Source of the DNA: Opitutaceae bacterium
Lineage (GTDB): Bacteria; Verrucomicrobiota; Verrucomicrobiia; Opitutales; Opitutaceae
Reading direction: 5' to 3'
Assembly (NCBI GenBank): GCA_027482185.1
Contig: JAIXWF010000023.1
Span: 46,253 to 110,252 of the forward strand
Length of the DNA stretch: 64,000 bases
Shown: positions 54,564 through 64,000 of the stretch, in pieces
How the letters are laid out: each line of letters starts with the position of its first letter
How positions within the stretch are numbered: the stretch's first letter is position 1
Notes under the pieces: generated by a model
What the model saw: only the letters and a program-made list of their open reading frames with translations
What the model was told of the DNA's origin: nothing
Database searches by the model: none
Position numbers and translations under genes: made by a program

Positions 54564-55721
54564 ATGGAACCCGAACTTTCCGCCCCCGCCGCCGGACCGA
54601 CGCCCGCCCCGGCCGGCCTCTCGGCCCGCAAAGTGTGGCTCTTCCGCCTCGTCTCGCTCGCCTGCGCCTGCGCCGCCGCCGCCATCGCGCTCGAATGGTT
54701 CCTCCAGTTCCGGCAAACCCGGATCAGCCGCAGCGACGCCCTCGAACCGGGGTTGATCCAGTACGACGCGGCGCTCGGCTGGCGGCTGCAGCCGAATTGG
54801 CGCGGGGAGCACCGGCACGGCGATTTTTCCGTCCGGTACGCGACGCACCGGCTCGGTTTCCGCGGCGACACCGCCTTCCCCCAACGCGATCCCGGCCGGC
54901 CGCTGACGGCGATCGTCGGCGACAGCTTCACGTTCGGGTTCGGGGTCAACGACGATGCGACTTTTGTGCACTTGCTCGACGCCGCCGCTCCGGGCGGCGC
55001 CGCCTTCGCCAATCTCGCGGTTCCCGGGTACGGTACCGACCAGCAGTTGCTCCTCATCGAACGCGAGGTCGTGCAGATCATGCCCAGCCGGATTTTGCTG
55101 GTCGTCTACGTGGGCAACGACCTGCTCGACAACCTTCGGGCCTCGCCGCTGCAGGTCCGCAGCCCGAAGCCGTATTTTGTCTGGCAGGACGGAGACCTCC
55201 GCCTCCGCAACTCGCCCGTACCGCCGCCGCCGGCCCCGCCGGCGGAAAGTCTCGCCAGCGCCATCCTCGGTCCCGACGAGTCGGCTTGGCCGTGGCGCAT
55301 CCGCCTTGAGCAGAAATCGGAAATCTTCCGCGTCCTCAGCCAGTCCGCCGGCGGCCATGCGTTTCCGCCGGAACTGGCGGCGCGCCGGCTCAAACCCGCC
55401 GTCGAACTCTTCGGTCGCCTGCTCGATCGCATCCGGCAATCTGCCGAAAAGCGCCACATCGAGCTGGCGGTCGCCGTGCTTGCCGGCCGTTCGCACGCCC
55501 TGCACCCCAACACCCTTTCGGGACGCTACCAGGAGTATTTCCGCCAGGAAGTGCTGCGTCTCGCCAAGCAGTCGGATCTGCCGACCGTCGACCTCGCCGG
55601 CCACCTGCGCACCCAGGCCGCAGCCGCCAAGACGCCTTTGTACTATTTGAACGACGGCCACCTCACTCCGGCGGGCCACCGGGTCGTCGCCGAGTTCCTC
55701 GCCCGCTCCCTGCCCCGCTGA
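54564..55721 (+). CDS. Membrane-anchored SGNH/GDSL hydrolase-like protein
   Basis: 385 residues, starting directly after the SxtJ-like stop. One N-terminal membrane helix (about residues 28-48) is followed by an exported SGNH-fold domain. Block I GDSFTFGFGVNDD carries the nucleophile serine, VVYVGNDLLDN is block III with the oxyanion asparagine, and NDGHLTPAGHRVVA is block V with the Asp-His pair. Such enzymes add or remove O-acetyl groups on polysaccharides. The constant neighbourhood with DUF5989, carbamoyltransferase and SxtJ suggests it acts on the carbamoylated polymer. It precedes prsK by 16 nt. Confidence 0.88.
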   Translation: MEPELSAPAAGPTPAPAGLSARKVWLFRLVSLACACAAAAIALEWFLQFRQTRISRSDALEPGLIQYDAALGWRLQPNWRGEHRHGDFSVRYATHRLGFRGDTAFPQRDPGRPLTAIVGDSFTFGFGVNDDATFVHLLDAAAPGGAAFANLAVPGYGTDQQLLLIEREVVQIMPSRILLVVYVGNDLLDNLRASPLQVRSPKPYFVWQDGDLRLRNSPVPPPPAPPAESLASAILGPDESAWPWRIRLEQKSEIFRVLSQSAGGHAFPPELAARRLKPAVELFGRLLDRIRQSAEKRHIELAVAVLAGRSHALHPNTLSGRYQEYFRQEVLRLAKQSDLPTVDLAGHLRTQAAAAKTPLYYLNDGHLTPAGHRVVAEFLARSLPR

Positions 55722-55737
55722 GCAACCACCCTCCGCC

Positions 55738-57841
55738 GTGTCCGAACTGCTGACGCTCTCCTCCCTCGCCTACGTGAGCGCCGCCGCCGCGATTGCCGCC
55801 GCGGTGGCCGGGGCCCTGCGCGTGCGGCGCGGCACCGCCGATTGGACCTTCGTGCTTGGTCTATGTCTGCTCGCAACCGAGCGCGTGCTGGGCGGCCTCA
55901 GCCTCGAGGCCGCGACGCTCGGCGAAAGCGAACAATGGCAGCAGTGGCGCCTCCTCGCCCTTGCGCCGATCCCGGGCACCTGGCTGGTGTTCAGCCTCAC
56001 GTTCGCCCGGACGAATTCCGGGGAGTTTCTCCGCAAATGGAGGCTGGTCTGGCCCGCCGCGCTGGCAGTGCCGATGGCGCTCGCCCTCGGCTACCGGCAC
56101 GACCTCTTCGCCGCCCTCCACGCCGACGCCGCCGAGCGCTGGGTCCTCGTGCTCGGCTGGCCTGCCACCCTGTTGTTCGGCCTGCTTCTGCCCACCAGCG
56201 TCCTGGTGCTGATGAACCTCGAGCGCACCTACCGGGCCTCGGTGGGCACGCTGCGCTGGCGCATCAAGTTCATGCTGCTCGGCGTGGGCATCGTCTTCGT
56301 CACCGCGGTGTACACCACGAGCCAGGCCGTCCTCTACCGCAGCCTGACGGCCTCGCTGGAAACGGTTTCTTCCATCGCCCTGCTGACGGCGACGGCGGTC
56401 ATCGCCCGCTATCTGTTCCGCAACACGCGCTTCGACACCGAGGTCTATCCCTCCCAGTCCGTGCTCGAGGGTTCGCTCATCGCCGTGCTCGCGGGCGTCT
56501 ACCTGCTCGGCGTCGGGGTGGTCGCGCGGTTCGTATCCCAATTCGGCGGCGACTCCGCCTTCGCGGTGAAGGCCTTCGTGCTGTTCATGGCCCTCGTGCT
56601 GCTCGCGGTCCTGTTCCAGTCCGACCGCATGCGGTCGCTGGTCCGCCGCATGGTGAGCCGGCACTTCCAACGGCCCGTGTACGACTATCAGGCGATCTGG
56701 CGGCGTTACTCCGAACGCACGGCCGCGTTGGTCGACCAGACGGAGCTGTGCCGCGAGGTCGTGACGCTCACGGCCGAGGTATTCCAGGCCCTCTCGGTGA
56801 CGATTTGGCTCGGCAACGACTCCCGGGACGATTTCGCGGTGGCCGCCTCCACGTCGCTTTCCGCCGAAAAGGCGCGCGCCGCCGAGCCCACCAAGGCGGA
56901 GATCGCCGCCGTCCTCGCCTACTTCGAGGCCCGGCCGCAACCCGTCGACGTGGAAGGATCCGCGGAAGCGTGGGCCGTCGCGCTGCGGCGGTGGCATCCC
57001 AGCGAGTTCACGACCGGCGGGCATCGTATTTGCGCCCCGCTCATCCGGCACGGGCGGGTTTCCGGCGTGATCATGATCGGCGACCGGATCAGCGGAATTT
57101 CTTTTCCCGAACAGGACATGGACATGCTGTTGTGCGTGGCCGGCCACGTCGCCACCCGGCTGCTCAACGTCCAACTCGCGCAACGCCTGATGCAGGCCAA
57201 GGAACTCGAGGCGTTCCAGACCATGGCCGCGTTTTTCGTCCACGATCTGAAGAACGCCGCCTCCACGCTCAACCTGATGCTGCAGAACCTCCCCCTGCAC
57301 TTCAACGACCCCGCCTTCCGCGAGGATGCGCTGCGCGGCATGGGCAAGACCGTCGCGCACATGAACCGGCTGATCAGCCGCCTCGGCCAGCTCCGCCACG
57401 ACCTCAGCCTCAACCTTTCGCCGGTCGACTTCAACGCCGCGGTCCAATCTTCGCTGCGGGGACTGGAGAATCCCGCCGGCGTGACGATTACCAAGGACTT
57501 CCAAGCCGTCCCGCCCTGTCCGCTCGACCAGGAACAGTTCGGCAAAGTCGTGACCAATCTCGTGCTCAATGCCATCGAAGCCACACCCTCCGCCGGTTCC
57601 ATCCGTCTGGCCACCGCGCAAGCCGGCCAGGAAGCGGTGCTGACCGTGACCGACACCGGCTGCGGCATGAGCCCGGAGTTCATGCAGCGTTCCTTGTTCC
57701 GGCCGTTCCAGACCACCAAGAAAACCGGCCTGGGGATCGGCATGTTCCAAAGCAAAATGATTGTCGAGGCGCACGGCGGCCGGATGACTGTCGCCAGCAC
57801 GCCGGGCCAAGGAACCACCTTCCAAGTCTTTCTCCCGCTCC

Positions 57842-57852
<11 letters not shown>
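55738..57852 (+). CDS. prsK: Sensor histidine kinase PrsK
   Basis: 704 residues from GTG at 55738. About eight N-terminal membrane spans (residues 1-290) form the sensor, then a GAF-like domain (about 320-480). The kinase core follows: H-box FFVHDLKNAASTLNLML with H502, N-box NLVLNAIEATP, G1 DTGCGMS and G2 TGLGIGMF. This membrane-sensor/GAF/kinase layout is that of PEP-CTERM system kinases. It phosphorylates the response regulator encoded next with an 11-nt overlap. The signal is unknown; a state of the membrane or polysaccharide export is likely. Confidence 0.93.
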
Positions 57853-59209
<1,357 letters not shown>

Positions 59210-59212
59210 TCG

Positions 59213-59235
59213 CCGGCGCCGCCCGCGGGCGCCGG
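59213..59235. terminator. Bidirectional hairpin between convergent prsR and export lipoprotein genes
   Basis: CCGGCGCC-GCCCGCG-GGCGCCGG, a perfect 8-bp GC stem filling the 33-nt gap between the two convergent stops. No T-run, but its location supports a shared transcription end. Confidence 0.55.
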
Positions 59236-59242
59236 TCGCGGA

Positions 59243-59881
59243 TCAGAACCAGACAAACTTCTCCGGCACGTAGACCGTGTCGTGGGCCTTGAGGAAAAAC
59301 GGTTCCGCCGGCTTGCCGTCGAGGATCGCCTTCAGGTTGAGCGTGAAGTTCAGGGTCTTGCCGCCTTCGCTGCGGATCACACGGACCGCCTTCATGTCCG
59401 CCTTCGCGGTGTCGAAACCGCCCGCTTCCATCACGGCATCGAAAGCCGTGATCGCGCGGTCCGGCGAAATCTTGCCCGGCTTCAGCACCGCCCCGATCAC
59501 GAAGACCGCGAACGACGACGACACGACGGTCACCTTGATCTCCTTCGAGACCAGCTGCGTCGAGAACAGCTGCACCAGCTCGGTCTCCAACTGCGACGGC
59601 GTCTTTTCCGCGGCGACGACTTCGCCGACCATCACCAGATTGATGCGCCCGTCGCGCCGGATCGGCTGCGTGGATTCGAGATTCGGCGCCCCCGGAAACG
59701 AAATTTTGATCACGTCGCCGGGCCCGAGCGTCTGCGCCGGGATCTTGACCTCCGTCTCGGGCTTGGGCGGCTGCTTGCGCGCGAACGGTCCCGATTGGCA
59801 ACCGGACGCGAACACCGCCAAGGCCACCAAAACGGCCCCGACCGCACGGCCGCGCGACTGGGAAACAAGGCGCTTCAGCAT
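59243..59881 (-). CDS. Wza-like polysaccharide export lipoprotein
   Basis: 212 residues from ATG at 59881. The lipobox ALAVFASGC gives lipidated C28. A poly-export domain follows, beginning TLGPGDVIKISFPGAPNLES and including RRDGRINLVMVGEVVAAEKT. A SLBB-type segment with FAVFVIGAVLKPGKISPDRAITAFDAVMEAGGF comes next, and the protein ends DTVYVPEKFVWF. It forms the periplasmic/outer-membrane gate for the exopolysaccharide. It is shorter than E. coli Wza and lacks the C-terminal helix that forms the outer-membrane pore, so another barrel (possibly 39302-40486) may supply the pore. Confidence 0.9.
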   Translation of the reverse strand: MLKRLVSQSRGRAVGAVLVALAVFASGCQSGPFARKQPPKPETEVKIPAQTLGPGDVIKISFPGAPNLESTQPIRRDGRINLVMVGEVVAAEKTPSQLETELVQLFSTQLVSKEIKVTVVSSSFAVFVIGAVLKPGKISPDRAITAFDAVMEAGGFDTAKADMKAVRVIRSEGGKTLNFTLNLKAILDGKPAEPFFLKAHDTVYVPEKFVWF

Positions 59882-60144
59882 GGTGACGTTCAACAGACTC
59901 GGATTCCTTGGCCGCACCGGGTTCGGCCGCAAGCTGAATTCCCGTCGCCGCCCCGAATAACGCCGTCCGGCCCATTCCCCCCTCGCGGCCGCCGCGGGCC
60001 CTCCGATTTTGGCTTTCGATGGGCGGATCTTGGCTTCGGGGACGGTTCCGTTTGCGCGTCCGCCGCAACGGCGCCAAAAATGGCCGCGTTGAGCTTAGGT
60101 TTTCCTGTTCCGAGCCGATTGAACCTCGTCCCCCGATCTCGCTC

Positions 60145-60351
60145 ATGCACTACGTGGCCTACACCTTGGTGGCGCTCTTCCTCGCCGGCCTTGCCGCCGC
60201 GGTGATCGCCGTGAAGCACGCGCCCGAAGGCTACGAGAATGACGACGGGTTCCACCCCGGCACTGCCGCGCGCCAAGCCCGCGGAAACTCCCGCTCCCGG
60301 CGGCCCGCGCGTCGCAATCGCGAGCTTCCCGCCCTTCTCGCCACCCGCTGA
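60145..60351 (+). CDS. Small single-span membrane protein
   Basis: 68 residues from ATG at 60145: one membrane helix (about residues 4-24, VAYTLVALFLAGLAAAVIAV), then KHAPEGYENDDGFHPG and a basic Arg-rich tail. The clear hydrophobic-then-acidic layout suggests a real gene, but I know no family. No Shine-Dalgarno is visible. It stands alone between the divergently oriented export lipoprotein and a response regulator gene. Confidence 0.5.
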   Translation: MHYVAYTLVALFLAGLAAAVIAVKHAPEGYENDDGFHPGTAARQARGNSRSRRPARRNRELPALLATR

Positions 60352-60590
60352 GCCCTTCCCGCTCGGCCCCGCGGCCAACGCTGAACCAAGCCCTCACGCG
60401 CTTGGTTTTTTTGTGCCCGCCCTCGGGGCCTCTCTCCGTGTCTCGTGTCGGAAAGACTTACACTTCCCTGCCCGGCACTGCCGCACCCATCGCTCCTTTC
60501 CGATTCGTTACATTTCTTAGCCATTTGCTGCCAATAGTGTACAGGAGCACGATTCCCACGGGCGCAGGACATGCTAAAAATGCCAACCCG

Positions 60591-61214
60591 ATGTCGCCTT
60601 CACAGTACCACTCTGTGCTCAAGAAACTCGACGCGGTCATCGGGGCCCTGGCCGAAGCGGAGGGCGAGTGGTCGCCCCAAGATCGGGTGCTCGACCGCCA
60701 GCTCAGGGTGCTTCGCTCTGAGGTACTGAAGGCCGAATCCGGCCATCCTTTCGTGGCGTTTTCCCCGTTGCGCCCCACGCGCCCGGCTTCGGGCCGCAGC
60801 CCTCGCTCACCGGGCAAATTCCGGGTCCTGATCGTCGACGATGACGACGAACTGCGCCAAATTGTGAAACTGCTGCTCGGCGGCGCCCCGGGGGTAGAGG
60901 TGGTCGCGGAAGCCGCCAACGGCCTGTGCGCCATCGAATTGGCCATGTCGCTGCGGCCCGATCTCGTGCTTATGGATGTGAATATGCCCGTCCTCGACGG
61001 ACTGCTCGCCACCCGCATCCTCCGCTCGGCGCTGCCCGAAACCCAAGTCGTAATCATTTCCGGCAACCGCGAGCCCGAGATCGAGAGCCGATGCCTGGCG
61101 GCCGGCGCGATCGCTTTCTTGGCCAAGCCCGTTTCGCGCGCCACCTTGCTCGAAATGGTCCGCGCGCTGCAAAGCCGTTTACCCCGGGCGGAATCCGCCC
61201 CCGTCTCCACCTGA
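60591..61214 (+). CDS. Stand-alone response regulator with N-terminal extension
   Basis: 207 residues from ATG at 60591. An about 80-residue N-terminal region, partly helical (YHSVLKKLDAVIGALAEAEGEW), precedes a complete CheY-like receiver: VLIVDDDDELRQIVKLLL with the acidic pocket, phospho-acceptor in LVLMDVNMPVLDG, VVIISGNREP and the lysine in FLAKPVSR. No output domain and no kinase gene next to it. It may act by protein-protein contact or be phosphorylated by a distant kinase. The upstream frame extends further but begins without a plausible start. Confidence 0.87.
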   Translation: MSPSQYHSVLKKLDAVIGALAEAEGEWSPQDRVLDRQLRVLRSEVLKAESGHPFVAFSPLRPTRPASGRSPRSPGKFRVLIVDDDDELRQIVKLLLGGAPGVEVVAEAANGLCAIELAMSLRPDLVLMDVNMPVLDGLLATRILRSALPETQVVIISGNREPEIESRCLAAGAIAFLAKPVSRATLLEMVRALQSRLPRAESAPVST

Positions 61215-61475
61215 GGCACAGCCGGTCAGACCGCCGCCGGATCGCTCCCCAACCGCCGGAGCGCACGCCGGGATTGCCGTTTCCAAAAGCCGCAAACCGG
61301 CGTCTCACGTGACGTTTGGGCAACGCTGGCGAACAAAAGTGTCAAAAGACTTTACGTAATCACACGTACGCGCTTCAGCCAATAAAGTGCGTATTGATAC
61401 TTAACAAATTCACGTTCAATCTGGTACGTAGTTCGCGCACATCGTGGTCCACTAAATGCTATCCAAATTGTTACG

Positions 61476-61988
61476 GTGATTTCGTCGACCCAAACCAATC
61501 AGCCTTTCGTCGACAACTACGTCGACTCGTCCCTCCAAGTGCTGCGCCAGGCCGGTCATCGCATCACTCAGGTCCGTATCGAGCTGCTCAAGGCCCTGTC
61601 CCGTCGCGACGCCCCGATTTCGGTCGAAGATCTGCACGAACTGATCGGCACCGACCGCTGCGATCTTGTCACGGTCTACCGCTGCATGGCGACGTTCGAG
61701 CAGCACGGTCTGGTCACGCGCAGCTACCGGCATTCGGGCACCACGATCTACGAGCGCAAGCAGGGCCCGCATCAGATCTACCGCGTCATCGACAAGGTCA
61801 CCCACGAGGCGCACAGCATCGGCCCCGAGGATTCCGAACGCATCCGCGCCGCGATCGACAACGTCGAGCGTATCCTGCGCGAAAACGGCTACGCCGAGGT
61901 CTCCCACGTGCTCGAGTTCTTCGCCGTGCAGGCCCCGTCGGCCCCGGCCCGGCAGAACCAGCCCGTGCAGGTACCGGCCACGCCGTAA
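61476..61988 (+). CDS. Atypical Fur-family transcriptional regulator
   Basis: 170 residues from GTG at 61476. The winged-helix DNA-binding part is canonical (QVLRQAGHRITQVRIELLKALSRRDAPISVEDLH and DLVTVYRCMATFEQHGLVTR). In the dimerisation part the usual HHDH-x-x-C-x-x-C metal region reads GPHQIYRVIDKVTHEAHSIG, with no cysteines in the whole segment and few histidines. It ends with ENGYAEVSHVLEFFAV. It therefore lacks the structural zinc site and part of the sensing site. It lies just upstream of sufU-sufS, so regulation of Fe-S assembly is a reasonable inference. Confidence 0.88.
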   Translation: MISSTQTNQPFVDNYVDSSLQVLRQAGHRITQVRIELLKALSRRDAPISVEDLHELIGTDRCDLVTVYRCMATFEQHGLVTRSYRHSGTTIYERKQGPHQIYRVIDKVTHEAHSIGPEDSERIRAAIDNVERILRENGYAEVSHVLEFFAVQAPSAPARQNQPVQVPATP

Positions 61989-62007
61989 CCTGCCGGCCCC
62001 CGCCGGA

Positions 62008-62036
62008 GCGTTTCCAAAACGCGGCTTTGCGCCGCG
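62008..62036 (+). promoter_or_regulatory. Two overlapping, mutually exclusive hairpins before sufU
   Basis: GCGTTT-CCA-AAACGC (62008-62022) and CGCGGC-TTTGC-GCCGCG (62020-62036) share three bases and cannot form together. They lie between the Fur-like gene stop and the sufU start at 62063. Could be a weak terminator/attenuator or a chance in GC-rich DNA. Confidence 0.35.
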
Positions 62037-62062
62037 GACAGAATCGGCTAGGTTCGGCCTTC

Positions 62063-62518
62063 ATGTCCGCCGACCTCTCCGAGCTCTACCAGCAGGTCAT
62101 TCTCGATCACAACAAGCGCCCGCGGAACCGGGGCAAGTTGCCCACCGCCAATCGCGTGGCCCACGGCGACAACCCGACCTGCGGCGACCAGTGCAACGTC
62201 TACCTGCGCCTCGAGGGCGACCGGATCGCGGAGATTTCCTTCGATGGCTCCGGCTGCGCCATTTCCCAGGCCAGCGCTTCCCTCATGACCACGCAGGTCA
62301 AGGGCCGCACCGCCGCCGAGGTCGAGGCGCTGTACCAGCAATTTCACCACATCGTGACCACGGGCGAGACGCCCGACGAGATCAGCGACCTCGCCGCCTT
62401 CGCCGGCGTCCACACTTTCCCGGCCCGGATCAAGTGCGCCACCCTCGGCTGGCACGCCGCGCGCAACGCCCTCATAGGCGACGCCGACCCCGCCACCACC
62501 GAAAAGCACACCGACTGA
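62063..62518 (+). CDS. sufU: Fe-S cluster assembly protein SufU
   Basis: 151 residues. SufU/IscU fold with the three conserved cysteines: NPTCGDQ (with the adjacent aspartate), GSGCAISQAS and RIKCATLGW. In SUF systems of the SufU type the protein binds zinc and accepts sulfur from SufS, or serves as scaffold. Starts MSADLSELYQQVILDHNKRPRN, almost the same as a second copy starting at 63785. Placed 74 nt after the Fur-like regulator and 7 nt before sufS. Confidence 0.94.
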   Translation: MSADLSELYQQVILDHNKRPRNRGKLPTANRVAHGDNPTCGDQCNVYLRLEGDRIAEISFDGSGCAISQASASLMTTQVKGRTAAEVEALYQQFHHIVTTGETPDEISDLAAFAGVHTFPARIKCATLGWHAARNALIGDADPATTEKHTD

Positions 62519-62525
62519 ACCCGCC

Positions 62526-63788
62526 GTGAATCCCGCTCTCCACGCCGCCATCGCCGCCGGCTCCGCCTCCCGTTGGGAAAATGTCCGCGCCGATTTCCCG
62601 ATTCTCCACCAGCAGGTCCACGACAAGCCGCTCGTCTACCTCGACAACGCCGCCACCGCCCAGAAGCCGCGCGCCGTGATCGACGCGCTCGTCCGCTTCT
62701 ACGAACGCGACAACAGCAACGTCCACCGCGGCCTCCACGCCCTCTCGATGCGCGCGACCGACGCCTACGAGGGCGCCCGCGCCCGCGTCGCCCAATTCAT
62801 CAACGCCGCCGATCCCGCCGAGATCATCTTCACCCGCGGCACCACCGAAAGCGTCAACCTCGTCGCCCGCAGTCTCGCCGCCGGCCTCAAACCCGGCGAC
62901 GTCATTCTCTGCACCGAGATGGAGCACCACTCCAATCTCGTCCCGTGGCAGCAGGCCGCCCGCCTGAGCGGCGCGGAACTGAAATTCGTCCCCGTCCTCG
63001 GCGCCGACGCCGAAGGCGGCCTCGATCTCGCCGCCCTCGACTCTCTCCTCACCCCGCAGGTCAAGGTCTTCGCCTTCACCCACATCTCGAACACCCTCGG
63101 CTGCATCAACCCCGTCGCCGAGCTCTGCCGCCGCGCCCGCGCTGTCGGCGCCCTCAGCGTCGTCGACGCCGCCCAGTCCATCGGCCACGGCCCCTTCGAT
63201 GTCCGCGCCCTCGGCGCCGACTACGTCGCCTTCTCCGGCCACAAAATGTGCGGCCCCACCGCCATCGGTGCCCTCATCGCCCGTCCCGGTCTCCTCGACG
63301 CCATGCCCCCATTCCTCGGCGGCGGCGAAATGATCGAATCCGTCTCGTTCCTCCAAAGCTCATGGCGCGAAGCCCCATGGCGCTTCGAAGCCGGCACCCC
63401 ACCCATCGCCCAGGCCATCGGGCTCGCCGCCGCCTGCCGCTACCTCGACTCCATCGGGCTCGACCACATCGCCGCTCGCGACGCCGCCCTCACCGCCGCC
63501 CTCAAATCCTCCCTCGCCTCCATCCCCGGGCTCCGCATCGTCGGCCCACCCCACGAACGCGGCTCGCTCGTCTCCTTCGTCATGGACCAGGCCCACCCCC
63601 ACGACCTCGTCACCTTCGCCGGCGAAAAAGGGCTCTGTCTCCGCGGCGGCCACCACTGCACGCAGCCGCTCATGCGCAAACTCGGGCTCCCCGGCACGGT
63701 CCGCGCCAGTCTCTACTTCTACAATTCCTTCGACGAAATCGACGCCGCCACCCGCATCCTCGCCGACGCCGGCCGCTACTTCGCATGA
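62526..63788 (+). CDS. sufS: Cysteine desulfurase SufS
   Basis: 420 residues from a GTG start. Group II cysteine desulfurase: VYLDNAATAQKPRAVIDAL, HRGLHALS, VVDAAQSIGHGPFDV, PLP-binding lysine in FSGHKMCGPTAIGAL and the active-site cysteine in RGGHHCTQPLM. It takes sulfur from cysteine and passes it as persulfide to SufU. It is flanked by two sufU genes; the next one overlaps its stop by 4 nt. No sufBCD genes are in the visible part. Confidence 0.96.
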   Translation: MNPALHAAIAAGSASRWENVRADFPILHQQVHDKPLVYLDNAATAQKPRAVIDALVRFYERDNSNVHRGLHALSMRATDAYEGARARVAQFINAADPAEIIFTRGTTESVNLVARSLAAGLKPGDVILCTEMEHHSNLVPWQQAARLSGAELKFVPVLGADAEGGLDLAALDSLLTPQVKVFAFTHISNTLGCINPVAELCRRARAVGALSVVDAAQSIGHGPFDVRALGADYVAFSGHKMCGPTAIGALIARPGLLDAMPPFLGGGEMIESVSFLQSSWREAPWRFEAGTPPIAQAIGLAAACRYLDSIGLDHIAARDAALTAALKSSLASIPGLRIVGPPHERGSLVSFVMDQAHPHDLVTFAGEKGLCLRGGHHCTQPLMRKLGLPGTVRASLYFYNSFDEIDAATRILADAGRYFA

Positions 63789-64000
63789 ACCCTCTCGACG
63801 ATCTCTACCAGCAGGTCATCCTCGACCACGCCAAACGGCCGCGGAACCACGCGCCCCTCGCCGTCCCCCCAGCCGTCCACTCCTCCGGCGTCAACCCTTC
63901 CTGCGGCGACGAAATCGAGGTCTGGGCCGAATTCTCCCCGGACGATCGTCTCTCTCGCATCCACTTCGCCGGTCAAGGCTGCGCCATCTCCCAGGCCGCC
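63785..64000 (+). CDS. sufU: Second SufU-like protein (partial, runs off right edge)
   Basis: 72 codons visible from ATG at 63785, overlapping the sufS stop (ATGA). MNPLDDLYQQVILDHAKRPRN is closely similar to the first SufU; NPSCGDEIEV and GQGCAISQAA retain the first two cysteines and the aspartate. The third cysteine lies beyond the window. Sequence between the motifs differs clearly from the first copy, so this is an older paralogue rather than a fresh duplicate. Confidence 0.92.
   Translation, partial: MNPLDDLYQQVILDHAKRPRNHAPLAVPPAVHSSGVNPSCGDEIEVWAEFSPDDRLSRIHFAGQGCAISQAA

Overview
The window looks like chromosome from a Gram-negative, high-GC member of the Verrucomicrobiota, most likely an Opitutaceae-like bacterium. 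This is inferred from the combination of an exosortase/PEP-CTERM system, large cadherin/Ig-like exported proteins sharing a C-terminal module of the LLVRGIGP type, an outer-membrane polysaccharide export lipoprotein, and high GC with frequent GTG/TTG starts. No rRNA or species marker is present, so the family assignment is an inference.

Layout. (1) 1-4089, minus strand: nuoB-C-D-E-F of respiratory complex I, with nuoF cut by the left edge and no nuoA in front of nuoB. (2) 4393-4482: tRNA-Ser(GGA), followed by about 1.1 kb without genes and a candidate sigma-54 promoter near 5600. (3) 5860-31875, plus strand: a long exopolysaccharide island. It holds two initiating sugar-phosphate transferases, a Gfo/Idh dehydrogenase + acetyltransferase + aminotransferase trio, a FemAB/GNAT protein, a chain-length regulator fused to a degenerate tyrosine-kinase domain, a polysaccharide deacetylase, a PssD/PssE-type split glycosyltransferase, further glycosyltransferases, a HAD-UbiA fusion, a GT-C-like membrane protein, Wzy-like polymerase, Wzx-like flippase, two pyruvyl transferases and an F420-hydrogenase beta-like Fe-S protein. 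(4) 32201-44782, plus: a giant repeat protein and its smaller paralogue, an outer-membrane beta-barrel, an exosortase and the TPR lipoprotein PrsT. (5) 45256-47176, minus: two probable exosortase substrates (a metzincin protease ending in a PEP motif, and a protein ending in a VPEQ variant). Each is preceded by a -24/-12 sigma-54 promoter with a predicted leader of 37-38 nt. (6) 47768-52014, minus: three FemAB/GNAT-like proteins and a glycosyltransferase. (7) 52153-59209, plus: a DUF5989 / carbamoyltransferase / SxtJ-like / SGNH module leading into the sensor kinase PrsK and sigma-54 activator PrsR. (8) 59243-59881, minus: Wza-like export lipoprotein. (9) 60145-64000, plus: a small membrane protein, a response regulator, an atypical Fur-family regulator lacking the usual metal-binding cysteines, and sufU-sufS-sufU' (the last cut by the right edge).

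How it fits together: PrsK probably senses an envelope signal and activates PrsR, which with RNA polymerase-sigma54 would switch on the PEP-CTERM genes and perhaps the polysaccharide operon. The polymer is built on a lipid carrier, flipped by Wzx, polymerised by Wzy, length-controlled by the Wzz-like protein and exported through the Wza-like lipoprotein and perhaps the beta-barrel. Exosortase cuts and probably attaches the PEP-CTERM proteins to this surface matrix. Carbamoyl, pyruvyl, acetyl, deacetyl and possibly aminoacyl (FemAB) decorations are predicted. The regulatory links are inference; the gene identities rest on motifs visible in the translations.
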